DNA of 64,000 bases, from positions 2,574,901 to 2,638,900 of the forward strand of contig CM060125.1 of assembly GCA_030522415.1 (NCBI GenBank), read 5' to 3'. The notes under the pieces were generated by a model. That model was not told the DNA's origin. It did no database searches and was given only the letters and a program-made list of their open reading frames with translations. The translations under genes were made by a program, and so were the position numbers. Source of the stretch: Channallabes apus. Its lineage: Eukaryota > Chordata > Actinopteri > Siluriformes > Clariidae. Positions 8,837 to 21,516 of the stretch are shown here, piece by piece (within the stretch, counting starts at the first letter, position 1; each line of letters begins with the position of its first letter).

Positions 8837-10453
8837 CAGTGGTGTGAAAAACTATTTGCCCCCTTCCTGATTTCTTATTCTTTTGCATGTTTGTCACACT
8901 TAAATGTTTCTGCTCATCAAAAACCGTTAACTATTAGTCAAAGATAACATAATTGAACACAAAATGCAGTTTTTAAACGAAGGTTTACGTTATTAAGGGA
9001 GAAAAAAACTCCAAATCTACATGGCCCTGTGTGAAAAAGTGATTGCCCCCCTTGTTAAAAAATAACTTAACTGTGGTTTATCACACCTGAGTTAAATTTC
9101 TGTAGTCACCCCCAGGCCTGATTACTGCCACACCTGTTTCCATCAAGAAATCACTTAAATAGGAGCTACCTGACACAGAGAAGTAGACCAAAAGCACCTC
9201 AAAAGCTAGACATCATGCCAAGATCCAAAGAAATTCAGGAACAAATGAGAACAAAAGTAATTGAGATCTATCAGTCTGGTAAAGGTTATAAAGCCATTTC
9301 TAAAGCTTTGGGACTCCAGTGAACCACAGTGAGAGCCATTATCCACAAATGGCAAAAACATGGAACAGTGGTGAACCTTCCCTGGAGTGGCCGGCCGACC
9401 AAAATTACCCCAAGAGCGCAGAGACGACTCATCCGAGAGGCCACAAAAGACCCCAGGACAACATCTAAAGAACTGCAGGCCTCACTTGCCTCAATTAAGG
9501 TCAGTGTTCACGACTCCACCATAAGAAAGAGACTGGGCAAAAACGGCCTGCATGGCAGATTTCCAAGGTGCAAACCACTTTTAACCAAAAAGAACATTAA
9601 GGCTCGTCTCAATTTTGCTAAAAAACATCTCAATGATTGCCAAGACTTTTGGGAAAATACCTTGTGGACCGACGAGACAAAAGTTGAACTTTTTGGAAGG
9701 TGCGTGTCCCGTTACATCTGGCGTAAAAGTAACAGCATTTCAGAAAAAGAACATCATACCAACAGTAAAATATGATGGTGGTAGTGTGATGGTCTGGGGT
9801 TGTTTTGCTGCTTCAGGACCTGGAAGGCTTGCTGTGATAGATGGAACCATGAATTCTACTGTCTACCAAAAAATCCTGAAGGAGAATGTCCGGCCATCTG
9901 TTCGTCAACTCAAGCTGAAGTGATCTTGGGTGCTGCAGCAGGACAATGACCCAAAACACACCAGCAAATCCACCTCTGAATAGCTGAAGAAAAACAAAAT
10001 GAAGACTTTGGAGTGGCCTAGTCAAAGTCCTGACCTGAATCCTATTGAGATGTTGTGGCATGACCTTAAAAAGGCGGTTCATGCTAGAAAACCCTCAAAT
10101 AAAGCTGAATTACAACAATTCTGCAAAGATGAGTGGGCCAAAATTCCTCCAGAGCACTGTAAAAGACTCGTTGCAAGTTATCGCAAACGCTTGATTGCAG
10201 TTATTGCTGCTAAGGGTGGCCCAACCAGTTATTAGGTTCAGGGGGCAATTACTTTTTCACACAGGGCCAAGTAGGTTTGGATTTTTTTTCTCCCTAAATA
10301 ATAAAACCCCTCATTTAAAAACTGCATTTTGTGTTTACTTGTGTTATCTTTGACTAATAGTTAAATGTGTTTGATGATCAGAAACATTTTGTGTGACAAA
10401 CATGCAAAAGAATAAGAAATCAGGAGGGGGGCAAATAGTTTTTCACACCACTG
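8837..10453 (+). mobile_element. Tc1-like DNA transposon, full length, inactivated
   Basis: The element starts CAGTGGTGTG and ends CACACCACTG, flanked by TA at 8835-8836 and 10454-10455. The terminal inverted repeats are about 210 bp, with several differences between them. The 1617-bp length is normal for fish Tc1 elements with long terminal repeats. It contains a broken transposase. Confidence 0.93.
9215..10235 (+). pseudogene. Tc1-like transposase, disrupted
   Basis: The frame starts at 9215 with MPRSKEIQ and is stopped by TGA at codon 36 (9320-9322). It shifts frame between about 9715 and 9745, and is stopped again at 9921-9923 and 9980-9982. The helix-turn-helix and GRP linker (SGRPTKITPR), WTDETKVELFG (first catalytic D), QQDNDPKHT (second D) and [11 protein letters not shown] (catalytic E) are all readable, in the usual DDE order, ending AAKGGPTSY. 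The protein cannot be made intact. The original length would be about 340 residues, as in the family. Confidence 0.92.
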
Positions 10454-10466
10454 TATAACTTTATTC

Positions 10467-10756
10467 AGTATGGTGGCACGATAATGGAGTTAGCACTGTA
10501 ACCTCACACTTCCAGGGTTGAGGGTTCGATTGCCGTCTCTGTTCTGTGAGTGTGGAGTTTCCATGTTCTCCCTTTGCTCGGTGGGTTTCTCCCAAGTACT
10601 CCAGCCACCCAAAATTGCGATTCCCAAATTGCCTGTAGTGTGTGTGCCCTGCAATGGATTGGCAGCCTGTCTCAGAGTGTACCCTGTCTCATGCCCAAAG
10701 TCTCTTGGGATAGGCTCCAGGCCCCTGCAGAGGATAATCGGTATAGACAATGAATT
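10467..10756 (+). mobile_element. V-SINE copy, old and diverged
   Basis: Degenerate copy of the SINE seen intact at 21141-21516: GGTTCGATTGCC for the B box, TGGAGTTTCCATGTTCTCCC, ATGGATTGGCA and GGGATAGGCTCCAGG are recognisable. No target duplication found. Confidence 0.75.
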
Positions 10757-11734
10757 AATAATATGCTGCATCAGACACATTGTGGACCTCTCTAGAAAGG
10801 ACACCTACATCTACTGTGACAAGTAAACAAGTTATCTATGTAACAATGTCAGCAGTAAACTGTAGGTGTTCAAATACACACTCATCTGAGAAATACATGA
10901 TAATATTATAAACAACAAAATAATAACCTATATATGGAGCAAAATTTACTGTTTTCTCAACTTTTTTTTAAAGGGGCCAGAACAGCTTCTCAGCCAGGTG
11001 TATGATTTCACCTCTTTATCTCACTTACAAGTAAGCAGATAAAAGTTTGCAAAGTCGATTTCAAGTATGGCATTTGGGTAACCAAATCAAAGCTGTAAAA
11101 GCTGTGACTTCCAGTGGACAAGCCATCAGTATGCTGAAAAATTGCATGCTTTGCTTCACTGCACTCTTAAACAAATAGAACATCAGAAATGTGCTTGGTT
11201 ATTTTTTTGTTTTTTAAGGTCATGTGACACGGCTTTAAAAACCATGTATAATGTGTCTAAAGTGCTGCTACAAGTCAACATGGGATGCTTTAAGCATCAT
11301 CACCTAAAAGGAGCATCAACTTAAATTGTAAAAAATATATGTTGCTTATAAATGTTTTTCATCAGTCAGTAATATTCCACAAAAATCATAAAAAGGTAAT
11401 GTTTATGATTTCCAGAACATTCCCAAACACTTCACGGAAACATTTCCTTTCTTATATTACTTAAGACTGATGAAAATCATTGACAAACAGCATATATTTT
11501 TACAATACCAAGTTGGGTTGCCAGATTCCATATATCCACATTTCTACAACAGGTATAGTTCCTGTCCACTAATTTTGATTCGTCGAGTAATGTTCCAAGA
11601 ATGCCTATTTATTCCACGACCACACTGTGAAATTATAGAGTTTGTATCACTCCACTTCTCTGTAGATTTACCATGACCCTAATATTCCAGTACTTGGAAT
11701 GATAAAATAATTGAAATCATGTAACCACCTCACC

Positions 11735-11990
11735 TGTCTCTGTGTGGGTTTCCTCCGGGTACTCCAGTTTTCATCCCACACTCCAACGATATGCAGGTTA
11801 GACTAATTGGTGTTCCCAAAATTGCCCGTAGTGTGTGAATGAGTGTGTGAGTGTGTATGTACTGTATGTGTGTGTGTGCGCCCTGCAGTGGATTTGCAGG
11901 ATGTTTAAAATTGTTATAAATTTATCTGTTATAAATTGTGCCCAAAGTCCCTGTACAGGATAAGCAGAATAGAAAAAATAAATAAAAAAA
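11735..11990 (+). mobile_element. V-SINE copy, partial and diverged
   Basis: GGGTTTCCTCCGGGTACTCC, ATATGCAGGTTAGACTAATTGG and GCCCTGCAGTGGATT identify the SINE body. The tRNA head is lost and the tail is decayed. An AT-rich piece interrupts it near 11905-11940. Confidence 0.7.
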
Positions 11991-13765
11991 TTTTTCTACA
12001 TGAGGGTTACATTCAGTGTCATGATCAGTTTCTGTGAGTTCAATTTTGCTTCCAATTGGTAATCCCTATCAGAGCAACTCTTCCACCTGTCTTTACTTTT
12101 ATCTGTTGAGGTTTTTGTCTGCAGACATGGGTAACAATAATCTTCTGGAATATAACTTTTGGCAAATTATGTTATAATTTGAAATCCCAACAGCTGAAGA
12201 TTAATAGGGGATGAGAAGTTTATCAGAAGCTAATCAGCTAAGCCAAGTGCTACTGCATAAAGTGAATGTGGCTTCTTTGCACTATATTTCTGCTAACAGT
12301 AAATTTAGAAATCACTTTAAAAATTTGCGTTTTCCATACTGTCCCAACTTTGGGGTTGTACTTAATATGAATTTTTTTGATTTGAACATATAGAACTGTT
12401 GTATAAAAGCAATTACAACTTTGCTTACTCCAAAAATGGTATGTACAGTACTTTATGAAAACTTGTGCTATAACTTAAAGTAGAAAGTAGGGTAATGAGC
12501 AGTTATGTACAAGATGCTAATCATATTATTTTTAGCTTTTAAATGTTTCTATACACTCTTTACCTGTCAACAATGGGTACTAACACTTGTACTGAATATT
12601 GGCAAGGCACTAATCACCAGCCTGATCATCTTTAATCATCTGTACCTGTCTCCCACTGGCTCATGCCTTTGGTAGTCTGAATGATGCTTAGGTCATTGTT
12701 TGTCTCTTAACAAAAAAAAACATTCCTCTTAAACAGTTGGACTGAAAATTTAAACGAGAAATTTGCCAAAAATTTGCCATTCAGAAAGCCTACAGAACTA
12801 GTCCTTAAGATTACATAAAAAATACTGGAAAGTCTGAAGAAATGTGGGGTGGCCCGATAGTTACAAGTACTGTGTATTGTAAAATAGAAATGTGTGCCAT
12901 TCTTAACTTGTTTCCGCACTCCCCAAAATGAAAAAAAAAAAAAATCATGTTCTGTGCTCAAATATGTGGGACTTTTGTTTAGTTTTGCGTTTTCCTCAGG
13001 ATTCTCTGATTTCCTCCCACTTCCCAAAGTCATGTCAGTACATCATTTGCCTATTTTCGATTTTCCCATAAAGCACAATTAGCATTCCACTCTGTGGCCC
13101 TAGTTTCACATCCACTGTGACCTGATGGGGAACTGCTTAATGAAAATGAATAAATAAACTTAAATGTTTAACTTAAATTATTTTAAATTACCCTTTAAAA
13201 CAAAAAATTCTGTGTTCATTTTATATTATTTATTATAAATAACTATGAGCCTTTTGTAGACAAGTTCAGGTTAAACCATTTACAGTAAATGGCATTATAA
13301 TAATTAGCAACAGCATCAATTACTCTCTGTTAGGTGTTATTAAAAAAGATAGACCAAAATGGCAAATGAATACTCAAAAGACATGATGCAAGCAAACGGT
13401 AATGTGATCAGCCAATATGAGTGGATGAGGCAAATATATATAGAAAGAGCAATATAGAAAGCATAACAAAACCAGGGTAAACAAGATATATATAGTAAAA
13501 TTAAGTAAAGAAGACATTGGTCACCACAATACCACAATAATCTTTCCGGTTTAAAGATTTGCCAAAAAAGAGAGGTGAAGGGGTGTCTCAAATTGGTGAG
13601 CTAGCCTGAAAAAGTTTTTCCTTATGTAAGAAAAAGTACTTACTGTACATAAGGAGATGCTTAATTAAGGTTTGGGTCACTTCTGGCAAAAATTAAGTGT
13701 GTTATGGGATTATGGGACAAACAGACGAAAATAAAATAAATCTTTTAAACCCAGTAAGCATAGAC

Positions 13766-13858
13766 TGACCAGAGATATAATAATTGACTTAAACCGACCC
13801 ATTAAAAAGATACCGGTTCAAGTTTTGATTGGTTTATTTTAATTTTTTTCTCTGGTCA
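13766..13858. repeat. 93-bp inverted repeat with 10-bp perfect ends
   Basis: TGACCAGAGA at 13766-13775 is matched by its reverse complement at 13849-13858; the match continues imperfectly inward for about 20 more bases. It could be a tiny MITE remnant or a chance hairpin. Confidence 0.5.
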
Positions 13859-16155
13859 ATTTATGAATCTATTTTTTTAATTAAAAAAAATCATATTAGG
13901 ATTTTTCCCCCTGTAACGTTGTCCCTGTAACATTGCTTTGTGACAATATCCATTGTTAAGATACTATACAAATAGAAATTAGTTAAACTGAATTTCTATA
14001 AACGTTGTAGACAACATGAACACCAATTTCCCCTTTACTGTAAAATTTGCTTATAAACCTGGGCATTTTGGAGTCCAATTAACAAATAACAGAGAAGAAC
14101 CATCTAAAATCTACAACCTTTATTATAATTAGAAGTAAAACAATTAGAACTTATGTTTATATCTGCAATTTCTGATATTCACAAAAATGTGAAATTATGT
14201 GAAAGAACAGGACTAAAGGGATCTTATTTTAATGCTTGAAATGAAATAAGCAATATGAGCCAATGAAATGAGCCACATCACTAATATAGATTTCACTTTT
14301 GTGGAAAAAGCCACTGCCTTTGATTTGCACTTTACAACTGAAGGCCTTTCTCTTCGAACATGGAAACAGCTTCTGATTGGCTGAGCAAGTGCCATCTGGC
14401 TGCTGAACAGTGAATCCCTATGGTCTTAAATGTCTGACCCTACAATAGAATGAACAAACAGAAAAAAAGTCTACTTGTAACATAAAATTCTGGACTTCTT
14501 GATCCATTTAGAGTCTGATATTTAATAGGAATTAACCTTGTTAGTTAAAATAAGCTTCCTGAAATATTGTGCTTTTGTGTGTTTTTATTTTTATACAAAC
14601 TTTTTATATTGCATTGACAGTGCACTGATAATTGACATTTGATGAGAGAAAAGAGAAAAGGTATCTTGATTCTTCTGTATGTCTGCATGTATGGGGGCAG
14701 TGACGAATAAAAAACTTTAAAACTAAAAAGCCAGTTTTCTTTTCAGCTTTTCTTTATACAGTTTGATGTTTTTGTCATGGTGTCCTGGATCAAGCCTATA
14801 AGCAAAACTTCATCTGACTTTAATTCCCCAATACTATAACTTGCATGTTAAGGATATTTCACTATTTCAAATATTAATATATGTTGGTAAGGAATACATG
14901 CAAGCAACATTGGCATGTTATGCTGTTTATTCCCTCTCCTGTGAGTTCTCATCATATGTGAATGTGAAAATGCACTACCTTTCTTTGTTTGATGCATGCA
15001 TTTCTGATATGATGTCCATTTTGAGCCAGGTTGTGTATTTTTAAGTTTAAACCTCCGTCTACAATATTTTTGATTTCATCAATATGCATAATGCTTGACT
15101 CCTTGTACAGTAAGTCATACATTAAAACCTGTGCGCCATGTTGTGGGAGTAAACAGGTCAACTCTGGATGCGTCTAAAAGACCTCTACTTTTCTCCAAAC
15201 AGCGAAATGGGCAAAAAAAAAAAAAAAAGGTAATCAAATGAGCCAATGAAGAACAAAGCAGCAGCATGCAGGCGGTCCTTACTGTCAGCGAGGGCCTGTT
15301 GACCCCCAAAACTCAAAACTACATCCAAACCCCCAAGCTCTGGACTTTTCAGTCTACCCAGCAACTAGGCCACAAAACCTGGTCCATCTGCTGCTATGCA
15401 TAATGAGCTAGTGCGTTAGGTGCAAGTGAGCATTGGGGGGAGGAGAGGAAGAGGAAAAGGACGACCCTATGACTGGCACAAGCCTTCTCCTTTTAAGCTA
15501 CATTCCCTCGAGGGACCTGATGCTGCTTCCCCAGTCATCATCAGTCTAAAAAGCCTTCTTATTGGGCAGACTGGGTGTTCCTCTAGTGGTTTAGAGAGCA
15601 AGGGAAGGAGGTTGTACACATGCTGCTAAGATGAGGCCTGCTGTCACATAAGCACTGATTGATATAAGCCTTGGGGAAGGACCTTGACTAGGATGGGGGT
15701 CTGCTTTCACCAGTGCTTTCAGCTGTCCTGGGGCTTGAAAGGGGGTTTTAACTGCAATGTCACAATATTTCATTCCATATATGCCTTACCCTCGCTCATT
15801 TGGTCTCCTGTTTTACAAGGGTCCTTGCTGCAGCATGACTGTCTAGTGCCTTCTCCAGATCCTTGTTGACCCCCCAGGAGCAAAACAACTAATGAACAGG
15901 GGTGGGGATGTCCCTGGAGCCAGAGCAGATGGCGCTGAAGGGTGAAGGGTGATGGAGAGGACAGAGACACAGGTCACCAGGGACACCTACATCGGTATTC
16001 TATGTTTTCTCTACAGATACATTATCAAAAACAAACTCTAACATGGTTTAGAAGGAAATGAGTTGTTTTGCTTGAATTTTGGTGCTAATGAAACCAAAGC
16101 ATGATGCTGAGACTGTGAATAGTTTTGATGTATATGTAAACATGCATGGAGAAGA

Positions 16156-16600
16156 ATGGAACATGGGAAGGAAAGTTCACTAGAATTATTAATCTATATG
16201 AAATGCAGCATATTTCTGGCAAAACATCAGCCGCAGTTCATTTCCAAAAGACAGCCCCCTCTCTTGTCAAACTTTTATGGATGGCGCCTGCCATCGTCCC
16301 TCCATGCTAATATGGAGAACTTTCTTAATTGGCCAGTTGCTGTCCCCCATCCTGCCATGGCGGCCTGGCAGATTACGGTCTGTAGAATGAGGGGCTCCAG
16401 TCTGCACGCTATGGTAATCACTCATTGTGGGCCAGCTGTCTCTTTGTGTGTAGTCAGAGGGTCAGGCCTCCTGCCTAATGCCGGCCTGCTCGTCCCTGCT
16501 CTAGTGTGGGCCTCTCCTCCTCCACATCACCTGCTCAAATATCCATCTGCAAGTGGAGATCTGCCTGATCGAGCTTGGCCGTAGCTGATTCAACTGCCCA
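16156..16600. other. High-complexity island, candidate conserved element
   Basis: About 450 bp of GC-richer, non-repetitive sequence amid AT-rich DNA. A 142-codon open frame on the plus strand (16156-16584) crosses it but resembles nothing I know. A regulatory element is an alternative to coding. Confidence 0.25.
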
Positions 16601-16874
16601 CAAGTACTGATTCATACGAGGGGTCAAACTGTTGTGGAACATTTTTATTCACTTAATTGTGGCAACGACAAAATTGATTAACAATTCACGGACTAAGAAA
16701 TGTATGAAATAAAGATCCCTAACAAAATTGCATCCTCTAAGACACTAGTTCAAGCTGTTTTATTTTGAAGAGTGCAGAGCCAAATCCTTGTTTTGAATTA
16801 ACACTCTACAGTGTTTATATTGGTCGAGGTCGTCTCAAATGAACTCTGGAAGTGTTAAATCAACACTGGGGATT

Positions 16875-16951
16875 AAAATGACCCAAAGAACCCAATATCT
16901 ACATGGAGATAGCTTGATTTAGCCTTAAAACTTGGTTCTTTGGGTCATTTT
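16875..16951. repeat. 77-bp stem-loop with an 18-bp perfect stem
   Basis: AAAATGACCCAAAGAACC (16875-16892) pairs exactly with GGTTCTTTGGGTCATTTT (16934-16951) around a 41-base loop. It lies 26 bp before a SINE insertion. Confidence 0.85.
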
Positions 16952-16977
16952 TCTTTTAGTAGTGATGCTTCTTAACT

Positions 16978-17336
16978 CATTCATTCATTTTCTATACCGC
17001 TTAATCCTGTGTTCAGGGTCGCGGGGGACCTGGAGCCTATCCCAGGAGACTTCGGGCACTAGGCGGGGTACACCCTGGACAGGGTGCCAATCCATCGCAG
17101 GGCACACACACATACACACACACCCAATCACACACTACGGGCAATTTAGGAACGCCAATTAGCCTAACCTGCATATCTTTGGACTGTGGGAGGAAACCGG
17201 AGTACCCGGAGGAAACCCACCAAGCACAGGGAGAACATGCAAACTCCATGCACACAGAGACGGGAATCGAGCCTGGCCAGGGAATCGAACCCAGAACCTG
17301 GTGGTGCAAGGCTAACCACTACACCACCGCGCCGCT
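16978..17336 (-). mobile_element. V-SINE, full length, 12-bp target duplication
   Basis: Perfect duplication TGCTTCTTAACT at 16966-16977 and 17337-17348. The head reads GCGGCGCGGTGGTGTAGTGG and the tail is a TGAA repeat. One base change is seen in the B-box region relative to the other copies. Confidence 0.93.
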
Positions 17337-17539
17337 TGCTTCTTAACTTTCTGAATGAATTCTACGGGAAACAAATCTTGCAACGCTCTTTAATGAAATG
17401 TAGAAGTGACATTGTAGCGGCATTTCATAAATATTGCATAAACTAGAATTGTAATGTTCTGTAAACATCAATTTGCAAGTTGTGATAAAACAAAACACAG
17501 CATCTAATCTCGATAAATGAAGGATTAGCAATCCTAATC

Positions 17540-18500
17540 ACTTTCAGCAATCCTAATCACCTGATATTCCTGACGTCTCTGCTGTGTAAACACAACCAGA
17601 CTCTGAACACGGCAGGTAGCAGGTGTGAAGCTTTCTACTGTGTATTGTAAGTGTTTGGAGTGCGATTACTTGCACATGCAGGTGGAGAAGAAGATAAGAT
17701 TTCAGACTAAACTGAGATCAAAGGTGAGCGGTGCTGACACGTGCTGCCAACTGTTGCCAAAATACAGATAGTTATTGCTATGACTCTGGGGATCAGCTGT
17801 CCATCTGAGGCTGGAGTAGCTATGGTGGTGGTTTGAGGTTGTAGTTTGTAGAGGGGCGGGGTATGAGGAGACAGTCTGTAGTAGCCAGCTGTGCTGTGGC
17901 TGGCCCTCAGGCTTGCACAGGAGCCATATCAGATCCCCCCTCCCCTTCTCCCCTCCACTCCTTTCTAGCACACAAAGGCTAATGCTGCTTCAAAAAAGGG
18001 CTGGGGGAGGATTTGGTGGTGGGTGGTGTTGCACACAAAAGTGCACTGAGGCCCCTCGTCAAAAGGAAAAAAAAGAAAGGAAAAAAAACTGCCCTCTTTT
18101 GTCAGAGGCCTGAAAGAGCGGCGTGGCACGGTGGCAGCTGTTGCGCCTGCACAGGACATTTGAGACGCTCCTTTTCACAAATACAAAGTCTGGAGTGTGG
18201 AGGGAAGGGATGGTGCTCTGGGGATTTATGTACAAACCAAAAGGCACACTTTACAGATACAAGCACCTCATGGTAGAAAAGGTAGAGCTGGTTGGTGGGG
18301 GAAGATGGTGGTGGTGTGGGGGGGGGGGGGGGGGGGGGGGGGTTGAAAGAAAGAAAGAAAGAAAGAAAAAACTTTCAGAGATGACAGCCATTAATGTGAG
18401 TCTATCCATCACAAAGGAGTCCCACAGGGCAGCCATATGGAAGGAGACACTTTGCCTATTGTCTAGAGATCACTGGCACCTTTTACTATGACTTAACCAA
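17540..18500. other. High-complexity region with a poly-G tract
   Basis: Non-repeat sequence of mixed composition. The poly-G and GAAA tracts at 18318-18369 are the only clear repeats. No protein is recognised in its frames. It could hold regulatory elements. Confidence 0.25.
18318..18369. repeat. Poly-G tract followed by GAAA repeat
   Basis: Twenty-five consecutive G (18318-18342) are followed by about five GAAA units. G runs of this length can form quadruplexes and are often mis-sized in assemblies. Confidence 0.9.
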
Positions 18501-18738
18501 GCATCAGGAATTCAACAGCACATTCAGCTCTGAGATATTTATGGGTTTATGTTTTTCCAATGAAGGCAATCTGCAAAACAACAGCAGCTGCAAATTTCAG
18601 AATCAAAGTTTTAAAAGCAGAGCAGTAGGCCACTTTTTAGCAAGGTACTGCAATTGCGCTTAATTTAACAAAATCTAAGCTCCTATTTAGTTTAATTATA
18701 ATGCATATCCCCCACCCCCACCCCCCAGAAAGCCTTTC

Positions 18739-18784
18739 CAGCTTGAATTCAATCAAGCTTGAATTCAATCCCCCCCCCCCCCCC
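18739..18784. repeat. Tandem 16-bp duplication and poly-C
   Basis: AGCTTGAATTCAATC occurs twice in tandem and runs straight into about fifteen C. A replication-slippage origin is likely. Confidence 0.8.
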
Positions 18785-19705
18785 AATGTGCCACATGCTT
18801 TGAAATAAATATTTAAATCAACAGATAGATATAATAAATTAATAAGACAAAGGAAAAAGTTCCTGAGATGATATGACAAAGAAACACTGATAGGCGCCCA
18901 TGTTGTGTGTCTTGACATGATCCATGAAACCGGACAGAAGTAGTAGTTGTTGGTTGGTTGTCTCAGAAGTAGGAGAATCAGTGAAAGATTATGTACCGGG
19001 ATATGTTTGTAGGAAGTTTATTTGCACGTATAACAGGCATTAAAAAGTCAATCCTAATTCATATTGTGGAAATAATTTGTTCTGTTGTTCAGGGCCCTCT
19101 AGTGGACGGTCTGTAACATGACATGAATAAAATTGGTATGCTTTCCCCCCCCTTACACACAGCACCACTGATTTCCCTATCCTAACTTGAAATAGGTGCA
19201 TTAAAGTAAAGAAAACCTGAGCATATGGAAAACAACTGGTTCTCTGGGTTTTATTTATTTATTTTATTTTATTTAAACTTATTCCAGCTCAGGGTGTCAC
19301 CTCCTCCAATTCTCACATGAGTAAACTGCCAGTATATCTACTCTATAATAGTCTATAATAAACCAGATTCTGTAATGTTTTTATTCTTCTCCAATTTAAT
19401 CATTAACACATTAAAATACTATATTATGAGAATACATTTAGTAGAACACACTCCATATTAATGTTAGCCTGAGTAACATTTTATAATTAATTTCTTACAC
19501 CAATAAGTTTTGAAGATTTGAACTATTATAACCTATTAAAATAATAATAAAAAAAAATACTCGTTAATGCGTTAAAACACGTTAAACAAAAATAAAATTC
19601 TATTGTTAGTAGTTTGTTGTACTGCCTTTAAAACTTTAATTGTGGCACCATCTAGTGGCTATATAGTAGATTGCATTTAATAATAACAATGTTAATAACC
19701 TAACT
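18785..19705. other. Intergenic DNA without recognised features
   Basis: AT-rich with short homopolymers and an ATTTT-type repeat near 19248-19275. I see no gene or element. Confidence 0.5.
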
Positions 19706-19938
19706 GTTGTTGTTGGTCTTTCGGCTGCTCCTGACAAGGGGTCGCCACAGCGGAATATCCAGTCCGCACTACAACTTGGCACAGGTTTTACGCCGGATGC
19801 CCTTCCTGACGCAACCCACCCATTGGGCTAGGGACCGGCACTGTATCCAGTGGCTGGGGTTTGAGCACTGGCTGGGAATCGAACCCGGGCCTTCCTCATG
19901 GCAGGCGAAACACCTACTACCACTGAGCCACCACTGAG
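19706..19938 (-). mobile_element. tRNA-derived SINE with an RTE-type LINE tail
   Basis: Read on the minus strand it begins with a tRNA A box TGGCTCAGTGG (19920-19930) and a B box GGTTCGATTCC (19875-19885). A family-specific body follows, ending in CTGTGGCGACCCCTTG, GCAGCCGAAAGACC and a short AAC repeat. The tail matches the RTE LINE end at 8230-8380. A second copy is at 26777-26987. No clear target duplication was found here. Confidence 0.8.
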
Positions 19939-21140
19939 GGACCTTTAATTTGATTTAAATTGAGTTGTAGTACCTCTTCATTTGTTTATGTTACCATATT
20001 TCTCAATAAAATGGTTTACATTATATAAATGTAATGGAAAGCATTATATTGTCGATTATCAAAGTTTACCCTGCCAATCTTGGTTAAATGGAAATAGTAG
20101 AAAAATTAAAACATTAAAATTTGACACTGTATTTACATCCACATAGGGTTATCTTAGTGAATTTTTGAAAATGGTGGTAGTGTTCTAAAGAGGATTTTCA
20201 CAAAATATTCAGTGAAAGTCAATAAATAACTAATTGACTTGTGACAGTGGTGATAATTGTAATTAGTAGCACAAGTTTTATATATTAAAAGCTAAATGCT
20301 TTAGAAGCTATATAAATCCCTTCTTGAGATTTGGATTAAACTCATCCCAATGACTAGTCAGACAGGGATATTTCCTATGAATTAAGAAATTTATAATAAA
20401 TACAAATAAATACAAGATAATAATAATAGTCATGATAATAATAAATCAATTATCAATTACAACTTCAGTCCTGGAGGGACATTTTGTTAATTCTTCTGAT
20501 CAAACACAGTTGATTCAAATAATCACTTAATTAACAAGGCATACTGTAAACAGGTATTCAAAAGTCTATACTAATACATATTGTGGAAATAATTTGCTTC
20601 CACCAGTAAACAGGGTCAGTGAGCATGTTTGGTGAATTACAAACTGTGTTGGTCATTGGCCCTCTAGGACTGGAGTTCCCCGCTTTATGATTTATGCTGA
20701 GGTATAAACATATAAATTACAAAAAGGGGATTTGTTATCATTGGTGTCAAAATAGCTACTTCTTGTAAGTAATGATGTTCAGTGCAGTGTAAGAAGCTGG
20801 ACATTTTTCCTCACTTGTAAATTACCATGAAATGACTGAGAAATTTTATAGGATCTGTAAATATACCCTCTTATATTGTACTGTAACTTTGTAACATTGC
20901 AAAAAACAAACAAACAAATAAATCACATAATTGCCTGTATCTACACAGGAGTTATGCAATAACTTCGCCAGACCAGAGAATAATACAAAGTGTCCTGATT
21001 TTGTAAATCAGAGAAGTTCACTTTTATGTGAGAAAATTACAGAGGTGGATGCAAATGTGGGTTAGCATTTTTATTTAAAACACTGGCAAACAGATACAGA
21101 TTAAGCGAAAATAATAAATAAGAGCATACAGTGTCAGTCA
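19939..21140. other. Intergenic DNA without recognised features
   Basis: AT-rich. I see no gene, element or notable repeat. Confidence 0.5.
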
Positions 21141-21516
21141 GGCGGCGCGGTGGTGTAGTGGTTAGCACTGTCGCCTTGCACCTCCAGGGTCCGGGTTCGA
21201 TTCCCGGCCAGGCTCGATTCCTGTCTCCGTGTGCATGGAGTTTGCATGTTCTCCCCGTGCTTGGTGGGTTTCCTCCGGGTACTCCGGTTTCCTCCCACAG
21301 TCCAAAGATATGCAGGTTAGGCTAATTGGCGTTCCTAAATTGCCCGTAGTGTGTGAATGAGTGTGTGTGTGTGTGTGTGTGTGTGCTCTGTGATGGATTG
21401 GCACGCTGTCCAGGGTGTACCCTGCCTCGTGCCCGAAGTCTCCTGGGATAGGCTCCAGGTCCCCGTGACTCTGAATAGAAGGATAAAGCGGTATAGAAGA
21501 TGAATGAATGAATGAA
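21141..21516 (+). mobile_element. V-SINE, full length, reference copy
   Basis: Starts GGCGGCGCGG, with A box TGGTGTAGTGG at 21151-21161 and B box GGTTCGATTCC at 21194-21204. The conserved body includes TGCATGTTCTCCCCGTG and TTTCCTCCGGGTACTCCGG, then a GT repeat, GGGATAGGCTCCAGG, AAAGCGGTATAGAAG and a TGAA tail. This is the layout of fish V-SINEs (Mermaid/DANA): tRNA head, central core and LINE-like tail. No target duplication is evident. Confidence 0.92.

Larger units (their letters stand above)
10757..16964. other. AT-rich intergenic DNA
   Basis: No gene is supported. It contains a decayed SINE (11735-11990), a probable very old SINE (about 12845-13150), a small inverted-repeat structure (13766-13858), the 16.2 kb high-complexity island and the 16.9 kb stem-loop. 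Open frames up to 142 codons do not resemble known proteins. Confidence 0.5.

Noticed and set aside
12845..13150. Another V-SINE copy
   Set aside because: Only weak word matches such as TTTCCTCAGGATTCTCTGATT-like segments remain; too decayed to annotate with confidence.
16156..16584. 142-codon open frame as a gene
   Set aside because: No recognisable domain and no splice or promoter context that I can support; the composition fits a GC-richer non-coding island.
21151..21204. tRNA-like A and B boxes at every V-SINE head (possible tRNA genes)
   Set aside because: The boxes sit at the start of ~370-bp repeats with target duplications. No complete cloverleaf or anticodon arm is present, so these are SINE promoters and not tRNA genes.
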